Shown in pieces: positions 37,364 through 47,524 of a stretch of 64,000 nt of DNA (position 1 is its first letter; every line of letters begins with the position of its first letter). Source of the stretch: Triglochin maritima (lineage: Eukaryota; Streptophyta; Magnoliopsida; Alismatales; Juncaginaceae); assembly GCA_963682175.1 (NCBI GenBank), contig OY821782.1, positions 26,185,741 through 26,249,740 on the forward strand, given 5' to 3'. Under the pieces are notes generated by a model, which was not told where the DNA came from, made no database searches, and saw only the letters and a program-made list of their open reading frames with translations. The position numbers and the translations under genes are program-made.

Positions 37364-38003
37364 TTTCAGTATAATGCTTCATTTTGTTAGAGTAGTTAGT
37401 TTAAATATGTGTGAGTAGTTTCATCCCCTTTGGGGGGTGGAGTAGATGTGTGTACATGTTATGTAGATGGTATGAATGCTTGATATAAATGTTTGTGAGA
37501 AATATTAGTATGCTTGCTTGAATTAATAAGGACTTTACTTGATGGTTTCTGCCATAGTTAGGTACACTCCATGCTTGTTATGTTCTTAATAACAACCTTG
37601 CATTGCTCATATCAATCACATAAGTTGGTGTTGTAAATGATAGGTTTTGCCATTAGGTACCTCTTATGCATTAACAAACACTAACTAACTTGAGCTTATT
37701 GTATGCATTCAACACCACACTTATTTCATGTGCACACACACACTCCACCCCTTAGGGGTTTTCATTCCTGTGTTTTTATCTTCTTCATTAGTTGTTTAGC
37801 TTAGTTTGTTTAGTGATATCATTTCAGCTTTGCTTGTTTACTAGTTTAGATTAGTGTAGTGTAGTGTAATACATCTTTCTTCCCTTTCTTTACCACTCGC
37901 CTTCGCACAAACCAAACGTCGACACACCTCCCAGTGGACGACCCGTATTTGCCACCGCTTCAACGCGGCTGTGCACTTGAGGTTAATATAAAACGATCAA
38001 TCA
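37364..38003 (+). repeat. 3' LTR of element A, second part
   Basis: Resumes the element A LTR after the TTTCA duplicate, in step with 18971-19532. It contains about 70 bases (37510-37585 region, GACTTTACTTGATGG and neighbours) missing from the 5' copy. It ends CGATCAATCA and is followed by the ATAAG duplicate. Confidence 0.93.
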
Positions 38004-38752
38004 ATAAGTCTCGTGTAATTTAGGAGACTAGTGGAAACCTACCTGAATTCTTTTTCCACCAGTCTAAAACATCAAAAACTTTTAACTCAACAGTAGTTAA
38101 GTACATTTCAGAGTTTAAATATCCAGTTAATTCATTTTGTGTCTCATTTTGCACTATTTTTTGACTTAACCAATTCGATTAGGAGTCTTCATCATCTGCA
38201 TCCGTTGCATTTGCATATGGTTGTGATGATGAACTAGGAACATTTGAACTCATTTGATTTACATTATTTAGTCTTTGATATTCTTAAAAATATGTTTAAC
38301 AAATACCTACATGTTTTTGGAAATTTTTATAATTCATATTATCAAAAAATTCTTTCATGAAACCTGTAAACCAGTAATTTTAAATCTAGCATCCATAATA
38401 AAAGCTAAACAAAAACTAAATGGAGAATGATTTCAATAATTATTAAACTTAGCCTCCATTACATTTAAAATTTCAACAAAACCAACATTTGGCCTTTATT
38501 TCACAAATATTCTAGTAATTGGAAGTAATTCATAGATAAATATGTTAGAGGTGAGATAATATTATCCACTTAATTTAGTAGTGATGGTGAAAAAATATTT
38601 TAAAAAATCTACCATAATTTTACAAGTATCCCAATCTATGGGGTTAACTCAAAATCATTTTGTTTTTTATTATAAAACGTTGTAATTGCAAGATTTTAAG
38701 GATAACAATATTTTAACATTTCATATACAAAATTTCATCTATGGGGGACATC
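38004..38752 (-). pseudogene. hAT transposase piece 5 (middle and dimerisation start)
   Basis: Minus strand. The high-coordinate end continues LDV from the next piece with PHR, then YEMLKYCYP, an ELTP-type segment and FLKIFFTITTKLSG, all hAT transposase landmarks; the low end has NELTGYLNSEMYL and DVLDWWKKN just before the element A border. Several stops and shifts are present, so the gene was dead or has decayed since. Confidence 0.88.
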
Positions 38753-39379
38753 CAGGCTTGTCAATCGTGTCGTGTACGCGTCTTATCGTGTCGTGTATGG
38801 TCGAATACTAACAGGTATTGGGTATACACGAACCCGACAAGATAAGAAATCGTGTACACGAACCCGGACACGAACACGACACTGTAATTATCGTGTACAC
38901 ACAAACACGAAACGATTTGTACATGAATTCTTATCGCGTCGTGTAACACGATAATACACGAATGGACACCAATAGTATATATATACACACGATACGTACC
39001 TAATACACGATAAGTACACAAATCGACACGATAAACACAAAATTCTATAATTTCTGGAAAATACCAAATAATTCTAACAAATACAACATAATAGTATAGT
39101 ACTAATTTCCTAAAGTTCAAAGGTTCAAATAAATAGTTTCATAACAAATAATGATCTAATACATCCAAAAAAACGCAACACTTCAATACTTCAAGTTCAC
39201 TCTCCAAGACTCCAAGTCCCACTTCTCGATTGGGTTTTGTTGTTCTTTTCCCGTCACGAAGTGGCCATGTTGCTCCTACAAATAGATAAACATGATCAAT
39301 GAACAACACCTTATTCATTAGGAATCCGTAAAACTGTATTTGATGCCAATTGTATTGCGAACCAAATACTTAGTAGAAT

Positions 39380-40120
39380 TAGGCCAGGCCTGACAATCGT
39401 GTCGTGTCCTATACTTTCGTGTCATGCTTTTTCGTGTGTATTAGTCACTATAACCATACATGAACACGACCCAAAATGAGTTCGTGTACGTATACCTGAT
39501 ACACAAACACGACCCATCAAGTTTCGTGTAAACACGACACGACACAGATGGACACGAAATTTTTATTTAATTATAATAATCAAGTAATGAATTCATGTTA
39601 ACACTAATTCACTTAATTACAATTAAGTGGCCTAGCTTCAAACTAAGAAGAACCCGTGCCAAAGAATGCTTCGCTTCAGCTGCCTGTCCATTGTGGAGCT
39701 AAAAGTCCTGCACTTGATTTCCGTTGATGAAGGAGTATTAATTAATTTAGAAGAGTTATCTTCAACAGACGTTGATTTGTTGGGTGGTAAGGAGTATATA
39801 TGTGGTTCGAATCTTGCGAGGAATATTTTTGATGGATTAAAAATTTAAATTAAAAAACCTAAGTGAATATGGAGGGATTCGAACCTGGATCTAACTTGAG
39901 AGATAATGCTTACCTTGCCACTGGAACATCTTGTGTTTTTGTATATTTTTTGTGGTATAACACTGGTATCGTGTAATTTTGGGTACCCGCAGGTAAGACA
40001 TGAAAACGACACGAAATGGTTTTTGTGTACCGCCAACACGACACGAAACACGAAATCATTAAACCCAAACACGGATTTTCGTGTCGTGTTTTCGTGTATC
40101 GTGTCAAATTGTCAGGCCTA
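39380..40120. mobile_element. Nested hAT-type element, 741 bp
   Basis: Starts TAGGCCAGGCCTGACAATCG (with a 5-base AGGCC duplication) and ends, read backwards, TAGGCCTGACAATTTG. Flanked by the 8-base duplication AGTAGAAT (39372-39379 and 40121-40128). Subterminal CGTGT/ACACGA arrays resemble those of the outer element, so it belongs to a related family. Confidence 0.9.
39780..39935. repeat. Pair of tRNA-like segments in inverted orientation
   Basis: Plus strand GGTGGTAAGGAGT...GGTTCGAATC (39783-39814) and minus strand AGTGGCAAGGTAAGC...GGTTCGAATCC (39925-39875) each resemble an A box plus a B box of a tRNA gene. Neither folds as a full tRNA by eye, so these look like decayed tRNA or SINE heads, not genes. 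Confidence 0.4.
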
Positions 40121-41583
40121 AGTAGAATAGATAAAATGTGCATAGTTCGCAAGAACACCAGTCTGACAAATCAAAAAAAAAGTGTTGACATTAAAATTTT
40201 CAGCTCCACTTATTGGAGTGCATCTGAAAATATCCACAAACTAATTGCTATCCATGAAAGAAAGATGTCAAAAATAGAAATACCAAATAGACTAGTACTG
40301 TTAGAAAAATGAGTAATTGAACATTATAAATGCTTGCAATGGAAACATGTATCTATATTCTATAAGAAGCGGTTTTTAGCACTTCAAACTAACTTCACAA
40401 GAATTCTCAAACTGAACACCTGAAATAAGACCTGATTGACAGGTCTAGGTATAATACCATCAAACTACTGACTTAAAACCTTCTACAAAGTTGAACTTAC
40501 AAGGATGCTGAAGCAAAGGGTTGTCGATAACACCTCCAAACCTTTGTCAGCTACTACCTACGAGTAAAAAATAATAAAAAAAATCTGCCCATTTTGAAGG
40601 TGGGGGGGGGGGGGGGGGGGTTAATCAGGGGCATATGCAGTTTGCACAATTTAGATAGAAAACTGAACGTTTATCACGTTTGGAAAATGGTATAAGCACA
40701 TAAAAGAAATCCCAACAACAAATATGAAAGGAAGTAAGGACTTCAAGGTTCTGGTAATTCCACCAGCATTTGAAGTACTATATTACTAATATTATTTTCT
40801 TCATGGTAATTGTAACCAAATAGGGGGTTTTACATGACCAATCACAAATATCAAAATTACACTTTTGATGTTAATTAAAAAAGGTAATTTTTTGGGAGGA
40901 AGGTGGCTACCTGCCTACCAGGGAGTGGGAGTGAGAGCGATGACCGGAGATATATTGATCGGTGACAATAGACACTGTTTGAGGGAGTTGCGACCAAATA
41001 CACATATTGAGGGTGCTACCGGCTGCGACAGGGGAGGTGATGGGAGTGGTGTGACAGGGGAGGGGAGGGGAGGGAGGGGAGGGGATGGGAGTGGTGCGGC
41101 AGGGAAAGGGGTGGCAGTTGAGTGGTGCGAGTGTGTGACAGGGGAGAGGATGGGAGTGGTGCAACAAGGGAGGGGATGAGAGTGGTGCGGCGAGGAGGAG
41201 AACGGAGGTGGAGAGTGCGGCGGGGGATTGGTGTTAGGGTTAGGTTGGGACTTTGAAATTGTATTTATACTCTAGGGATTTTGTTTTTTAGAATATATTC
41301 AGGTTATCGTGTTTAAAAAAAACTTATCCAGTATGTTTGTGTTATTATCTTGTCTATCGAGTCCAATCGTGTCGATCGTGTATCGTGTACACCCGATACA
41401 CACGATACATTATCGTGTATGTTATCGTGTATTTCGTGTATGGATCATTATACACGAACCCGACCCGATAAGGTTTCGTGTATCATGTCGTGTATGCTTG
41501 TCGTGTATTCGTGTACGGATTCGTGTACCCATACACTAAATTATCGTGTCCTGTCCGTGTCGTATATGATTTTGATAGGTCTA

Positions 41584-41678
41584 GGGACATCTAATTTAAA
41601 CTTCCTTGGTTTAACATTATTATATGTAGAAAATTCTCTAATTCCTGATATCTAGATGTACTATTGCAACCTACACAA
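41584..41678 (-). pseudogene. hAT transposase piece 4
   Basis: Minus strand encodes STSRYQELENFLHIIM then NQGSLN, ending at the GGGACATC duplicate where LDVPHR resumes on the other side of the hAT insertion. This matches the SS..R...F and LDV.TRWNS landmarks of hAT transposases. Confidence 0.85.
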
Positions 41679-41790
41679 AATAACAACTTGACTTTGTATG
41701 CCCAAAGTTCCCCACTCTCGAAAAAGAAGCCCCCACTTTGATGTCCTTTGAAAAATATACTTATCTTTCCACTTCTCCCCAAAATACTCT
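41679..41790 (+). repeat. Left terminal inverted repeat of the 11.2-kb element
   Basis: Pairs with 52784-52884 through GAAGCCCCCACTTTGATGTC and CACTTCTC(C)CCAAAATAC. Continues into a CTCT-rich stretch shared with the intron element of CSLD. Confidence 0.88.
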
Positions 41791-42423
41791 GCCTAAATTG
41801 TGGAACCACTCCATTTAGCTTAATAACAACTCTTTCTCTCTCTTTCTCTCTTACTTTTCCCCTCTTTTAGGTGCACCCGGCTCAGATTTTCCAGTTGGGA
41901 GTGAAGACCACTGCCAGTACGCAGTAGCCAGCAGAGATCCTCCCCCCATTGAATTCATCCGACCCCCACTGGACTGCATAAGTTTTTTTGGTGTTCTTGT
42001 TTGAGAAACCGGGCGTCCAAGAGAATGGGTAAGTGAAATTGTTAAAAATCGATGAGGGTCTTGGTTTCTTGCATTTTCTTTCCATTGTCGAATTGTCTTG
42101 AGGTGTTCTGTTGGTTTGTTGAAGTTGTGTTTAAATTTGCCTTTTGTGGTGTAATTATGCTCGATGAATGACAAAATTGAATGACGACAGACAACATGCG
42201 ATGGTAATCGGCTAGATATTTTTAATTTGTTTTAGAGTTCGATTGAGTTCGATGGTGCTCGACGATACGTGAAAGATGACGCGAGTCGATGTGTATGCTT
42301 GATAGTTTGATTTCAAGTAAACTCCATATGTGTTCGATTGAAACATGATAGGTTATGATTATTATTCTTTTCTCCACTGTATTGACCGCTTTTTTTCCTT
42401 CTGATTCATCCATTAACGTATTG

Positions 42424-42840
42424 GTTGCGTACAATGGTGTTTGGGAAATGGACGGTAGAGATTGACTTTTCAAGGATGGCAAGAGTAAAGGGATCACAAT
42501 AGAAAGTGATATAACGTACCTGCAACTACTTGAAGTTTTGCATAAGACGTTTGATTTTGATAAATTGATGTATGAGCTCACATTGGAGGCCCATTACAAA
42601 ATACATGGCCAACCACTTAGATCGGTTGAAATTACAAACGATTCTGACGTCTATTTCTTCGTCTTTGCGATATTAGAGGGCAAGATCCCTTTATGTGTGA
42701 CGCTGGTAGAGAAGAATGAACCTATAGAATCATCACCTTATTCCAACGTTAATAAAGAAGTTAGGAGTCAGGTTGGGATTTTTGTTTCCCCAACAAATCC
42801 CCAAACACTTGTTACTGAAGTTGATGTCCCCACCAATTGA
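42424..42840 (+). pseudogene. Mutator-like transposase, N-terminal region
   Basis: Begins with VAYNGVWEMDG, the usual start of plant MULE transposases, then after one stop codon LFKDGKSKGI, ITYLQLLEVLHKTFDFD and LMYELTLEAHYKI, followed by VEITNDSDVYFFV. The frame ends at 42840. An in-frame stop (near 42462) disables it. The catalytic DDE and SWIM regions that should follow were not found. Confidence 0.8.
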
Positions 42841-43029
42841 ATGAGTATGAACTCCATGTGAACTTAAGTGAAGATTTGCCACTCCTTTACTTATAGCACC
42901 TAACGGAAAGACACCTACACCCCAAAAATCTAGGAATCCAAATACCTGGGACAAGCAGCAGTCGTCCAAGTAGAACGAAAAATAACACAGGATGAAGTTC
43001 ACAATTATTTTCAATAGAAGTTCACAGAA

Positions 43030-43600
43030 GATGGATTGCTCCAATGCTAATAAGACAAGACATATTGAATTTTAGCCAGACTCATATGTCATGTGCTGGC
43101 GAATCATCTTCTGAATTCCATCATGGCAAGACTTTCGAAAGCAAGGTTGAATTGAAAACCAAAGCTGCCGTTGTTGGAATGAAGAATAATTTTGAATTTG
43201 TAGTGAAGAAGTCTGGTGAAGGAGTGAATGTCGAAGACCTTATGTGCACGTGCGGGTACCCCGCTAAAAGATGGTGTGCCGATACATCTGCCGTTGTGAT
43301 GCAGGTGTCTTTGCGGGATAGGGCCCCTATACTAGGCATATTCTTAGAGTTCCACTGTTTTCAAATAGGGTTTTCTCGGTTTCAACTTGTTTTAATTTAC
43401 TGATCCCAGACAACAATTGTATGCTTGTAACAGGAAGATCCGAAATGCCGGTTTTTCGTTTATGACCATGTGTCAACCATACTCGCACCCCGAAAACGGC
43501 TCCTCCAACTAGTTCTCGGACTACGACGACAAGTGGAAGCAATGGACCAGCGTTTGAGCTATCTTCAAGACATGATGATAGTCATCAATTATAGACAGTA
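43030..43600 (+). pseudogene. MULE DNA-binding segment joined to GRF-type zinc finger remnant
   Basis: The frame to 43300 encodes HHGKTFESKVELKTKAAV and GMKNNFEFVVKKS, the Mutator segment just before the zinc-binding motif, and then LMCTCGYPAKRWCADTS. From about 43432 another frame gives EDPKCRFFVYDHVS and a coiled-coil-like LRRQVEAMDQRLSYLQ. C-CG...C-FF order resembles a GRF finger, a common plant transposon cargo, probably split by an intron at 43300-43430. The assignment of the finger is tentative. Confidence 0.5.
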
Positions 43601-44099
43601 TTCCCTCCCCCTCCTTTGACCGAACGACCAACCAAGTGCCTGACGTGCCACCTGTCTGTGAAGAACAAACCAGGAACCGACCATGGGTAGAGTAGTTTTA
43701 TAAAAGAAATGTTGCATATTATTTTTGAGTCGTTTTGTATTTCCCTGATGAAAATGTTTATATTTTTTTTGTAACTCTCTTACTTTTAAATCAAGTTACC
43801 TTTGAATCATGTGAAATGTCTGTGTTCCAAGATGACAAAGTAAATATGTTTTAAATCACCGACGCAAATGAACTGTTAAATCAGAAATTGCATAATTATC
43901 AGATTCAATACTAATTCGACCAAATTGGAATGTCTGCTTAAATAATGTTTTTTAATGTTCAAGGAGGCAAAGTGTTACAAAACAACAGTTCAGGGGTAGT
44001 AATTGTTAACTTTGAAAGTTTAGGGGCGTAAAGTGATATCAAGTCATAGTTCAGGGGGTCAAACTGTAATTAACCCAGAAATTTATGTAAACAAAAAAA

Positions 44100-45235
44100 A
44101 ACTGGACACAATCTGGACTTGCGTCATGTCCAGATTGTCCAAATACTTGACAAATTCTAGATATAATCTGCACAACTAGCGCAACTAATTTGGCCAGCAG
44201 ATAGTCTAGCTAATGTGTCCAGAAATGTGTCCAAAATCCATCCACCGCAAGTGAAGATTGAGTCCACATGAAAAGGCTGGACATAATCTGGACTTGCAAC
44301 ATGTCCGTGGAGTCCAAATCCTAGATATATTCTGGACAATTAGTGTAATTAACGTGGACAACAGACAACCCAGATAATGTGTCTAGAAATGTATCCAGAT
44401 TGTTTATCCACATCATGTCCACCCATTATCCAAATAATGTCCACATTTTGTGTCTAGGCCGTGTCCAGACAACAGTCCACCTGGACACCACCCAGTCCAG
44501 CAAATAGTCCACATCTGGTATAGTAGTGGACAAAAGCTGGACGCAATCTGGACTTAAATCATGTCCAGGTTGACCGAATCGTGGACATATTCTGGACATA
44601 AACTGGACAAGTAATGAGATTACTCTGGACAACTGTGATTCCACAAAATCGTTCGCGGTTTTTGGAGTAATGTCCAAAACACGTCCACCCTGTGTCCAGA
44701 TTGTTTGTCCACTACATGTCAACCCATTATCCAAATCATGTCCACAATTCGTGTCCAGATAACAGTCCACCTGGACACCAGCCAGTCCAACAAACAATTC
44801 ACATATGGTATAGTAGTGGACAGAAACTGGACGCAATCTGGACTTGCATCGTGTCGAGGTTGACCGAATCGTGGACATATTCTGGACATAAACTGGACAT
44901 TGGTTGTTGTCCATAATTTCCGGATTCTGGACACACAAAGACTGGTCGTTGTTCATAATTTCCAGATTCTGGACATACGAACACTGGTCAATGTCCATAA
45001 TTTTTGATTTCTGGACGAAAACTAGCCAACTACTGGATTTTCTAGTGTCCATTATATGTGCAACCAAACGATGTCTAGAAGTAGTCCATCTGGACATCGG
45101 TAAGTCAAGAAAACAATCTAGATTGTCTAGTAGTGTCCCAATTCGGTCCAACAGCTGTCCAGATTTAGTTGTAATTCTGGACACACAAACACTGGTCATT
45201 GTCCATACTTTAGTGTGTGTCCAAATTTAGTGCGT
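44100..45235. repeat. TGGACA/TGTCCA-rich repeat block with ~290-bp higher-order copies
   Basis: TGGACA and its complement recur dozens of times. Two longer copies, 44461-44605 and 44751-44900, share AACAGTCCACCTGGACACCA, TGGTATAGTAGTGGACA and GGTTGACCGAATCGTGGACA. A partial third copy precedes at 44100-44350. No gene. Confidence 0.85.
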
Positions 45236-46163
45236 TTCCATTTGTGTTTGTGTTTGTGTGTGTTCGTGTTAGTGTTCGATGAGGTGTTCGATACAAGTTC
45301 GATGAGGTGTTTGATACAAGCCTGATCATCGCTCGAGAACATTCGAATATTAACAGAAAACACGTAAAAAGAACATAACTGCATTTGGCTTCATCATTCC
45401 CAAAAAAACTGTAGTACATATTAACGACAAAAAACCATGTACAAGTTTGCAACACATACACGAACAGACACCAAGAACAACTAAAATATAACTAAAACAA
45501 CTTCTCCTTTTTCCTTTTCCTCGTGCACCCACTTTGGTCTTCAAGGCTGGGGGCCACTACAGGGAGTGGGGAGGGCTTTGGGTCAGGGATGGGGGACTCT
45601 GCTAGGCAGGTTGCCCCATAGTTGGGGCATGTGTGCTCCAGGAAGGGGGAGGTGGGTGTTGGTGCCTTCGTGGTGGAAACCACGCAAATAAGATAACAAG
45701 ATATCAGTACGTGATGAAATGGAACAAAAATAAGAAGAAAGATAATAGAAATAAGGAAAGAGATAACAAAAACATACTAAGGTCGACGATGAGGTCTTCC
45801 ATCACGCCTTGCAAGGCAGCCAAATGACCCTCGACGCCGGCCACCACTCCATGGAGTCCCACCAGGGTCTATTTCACCTCCTCGACAGAAGCCAAAGTGT
45901 CCGGGAGAGAGAAGGTGCATCGGTTGTGGTCGGTTGCCCCACAACACCAAATGACCTTCACCGCCCCGGTGGATGACCTGATGCACAGTCATTCAATGGT
46001 GTAACCACAGAAGCAGTGGAGGTAGCAAAGTAGTGAATCCTCGGCGATGTCGTCATTATGCATCATCTTCCAGGTTGAAGGTGGATGTTACGATGGTTGA
46101 GGGAAGGAGCAAAGTAGGCAAGCGTAGTTGAGTGTTGTAATGTGAATAGAAGGGAATGTCATT
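45236..46163. other. Part of the 11.2-kb element without recognised gene
   Basis: Short TTCGATGAGGTG repeats at 45285-45320; the rest would be the downstream part of the ULP1-type gene on the minus strand, but the catalytic His and Cys motifs could not be found. A GC-richer stretch at 45540-45960 is open in part and unidentified. Confidence 0.4.
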
Positions 46164-46771
46164 TTATAGGAATATGGAGGTGTAAGACATCATCATATCG
46201 AGGTCACGTCGAACCGCCATTGACACAGTTTTCACAATCCAGTCGTAACCGCCTATCAACCATTGACCGAAGAAGTTGTTCATAGCCACAACATTTATTT
46301 GGTATGTACCTTCTGAGGTACTAAGCCGTCTCCTCATCAGATGCACAGCCACGTCAATATGCTACAAATAAAACAACATGCTGAAACCTAATCGAGCTCT
46401 TAAAAAATCCAACAAAAAACTATTCAAGATTATCGAACCCTAATCGAACTCTACCATCGGACCCGTCGAGCCCATCGGGCATAAAATATCCCAGAAAGTT
46501 GAGCACAATTTTAGCTTATCGACCTCTTATCTCGATTGTCGGTTCCATCATAATCATCGAACTCACATGCAAACAACCGAGTTACTATCGAGCCTATCGA
46601 GTTATACCTGGATATTGAAATTTTAATTTTTAAAATACTTACATCGTCGGCGAGCCAAAATCTTCTTGTCTTCATCATTATGAACCACAATGAACAAACA
46701 TGTCCTGTTTTCACATCAACTTCCCTCTCATTTGGGATCATCCCAAGTATCCACCGTTGTAGTGACTTCAA
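46164..46771 (-). pseudogene. ULP1-type (C48 peptidase-like) gene remnant, two exons
   Basis: Minus strand exon 46771-46643 encodes SLQRWILGMIPNEREVDV and RRFWLADD, ending at GTAAGT; exon 46361-46164 begins after TTGTAG with HIDVAVHLMRRRLSTSEGTY and continues NNFFGQWLIGGYDW. WL.DD joined to HIDVA..L.RRR is the start of the plant transposon-linked ULP1 domain. The catalytic His-Asp-Cys part is missing, so no protease activity is expected. The 280-base intron is full of TCGAGC/TCGAAC motifs. Confidence 0.65.
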
Positions 46772-46774
46772 TTG

Positions 46775-47524
46775 TCAGGGCTTGTTAGTTGGGTTCTTTT
46801 GTCGCGGTTTCTTGGTTGGGTCAGTGTAGATATCGTGAAGATGTTTTGGGGTATGCCTCTTCCTCGACAGGGTGGACGGATCCTCTTCAACAATGTAACC
46901 ATCAGGTAGTATGCCATATTCGTCATCAGAAGCCAGGGTTGAATGTGCTTCTAACAAATTCACGATCTTAGCCAACTGGTCCGACATGGCCACTGACAAG
47001 TCATTCTCATCGGATGGTGGTCTCGATCGTGCTTCTATAAAAGACACAATCTTAGTCAACTGTTCTAACATGGATGTGGACAACAGATCCACATCTCCAT
47101 GGACTATCGACGGTGCTTCTAACAAAGACACCATCCTAGCCATTTGGTCCATTATGGACACCTGATTCTCAGTGACGGTACCCAGTTGACCTACCATCGA
47201 CCGTTGCTTTGCTTTCATCGACTATTGCGTTGATTCCACCCTCTCCAACCTTTCTACCAAATGTGTGTAATCATGAGATGAGGCTGAAGTGGGGGTTAGA
47301 ACTGCGGTTGGAGTAGAGGATGGGATAACTGATTCCTCCTCTCTCGCATCAACTTCAAAAATGTTCACCTCGGCAGCAAACTTAGCCAATCTCTCAGCCA
47401 CCTCGTCATCACCCTCATCAACATCTTCCCCGAGGCCTGGTGGGAGGGGATCATCACCCTCTGTCAGGCAGTTGTCGTATTCAACGTCCGATTTATGGGG
47501 CGCCAAAACAGGGAACACGGTCAA
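46775..47524 (-). pseudogene. Upstream exon(s) of the ULP1-type gene
   Basis: Two frames on the minus strand (47524-47222, then 47218-46775). The first is acidic (EGDDPLPPGLGEDVDEGDDE). The second has three repeats of a 30-odd-residue unit of the form QLAKIV(N/S)(L/F)(L/I)EA(H/R)S followed by a basic end (KKPRQKNP). The repeats look like coiled coil. The two frames are separated by one stop near 47220. Position between DUF1985 and ULP1 parts fits the linker of such genes. Confidence 0.45.

Larger units (their letters stand above)
18186..38003 (+). mobile_element. Athila-type Ty3/Gypsy element A (non-autonomous), interrupted by element B
   Basis: LTRs begin TGATTGACATC and end CGATCAATCA; the whole is flanked by ATAAG at 18181-18185 and 38004-38008. 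The 5' LTR is 18186-19532 and the 3' LTR is split by element B into 25220-25993 and 37364-38003. Without B it is about 8.4 kb. The interior has a tRNA-Asp primer site, a decayed gag, an aspartic protease segment and a 1.5-kb 3' non-coding region, but no reverse transcriptase, RNase H or integrase. The two LTRs are still close in sequence apart from a ~70-base deletion in the 5' copy (near 19097). It interrupts the hAT transposase gene. Confidence 0.95.
38753..41583. mobile_element. Non-autonomous hAT element with CGTGT subterminal arrays
   Basis: Ends CAGGCTTGTCAATC and (reverse) TAGACCTATCAAAATC are inverted repeats differing mainly by transitions, flanked by the 8-base duplication GGGACATC (38745-38752 and 41584-41591). 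The outer 250-300 bases on both sides are packed with CGTGT/ACACG in both orientations. The interior has no transposase; it includes a G19 run (40602-40620), a GGGGAGGGGAG-type stretch (41040-41100) and a nested relative at 39380-40120. Confidence 0.9.

Noticed and set aside
39780..39935. tRNA genes
   Set aside because: Only box-like segments are present; no acceptor or anticodon stems could be paired, so I list them as tRNA-like repeats.
40865..41179. Gly/Arg-rich open frame in the hAT element
   Set aside because: Produced by the GGGGAGGGG repeat; the opposite strand is equally open. Not coding.
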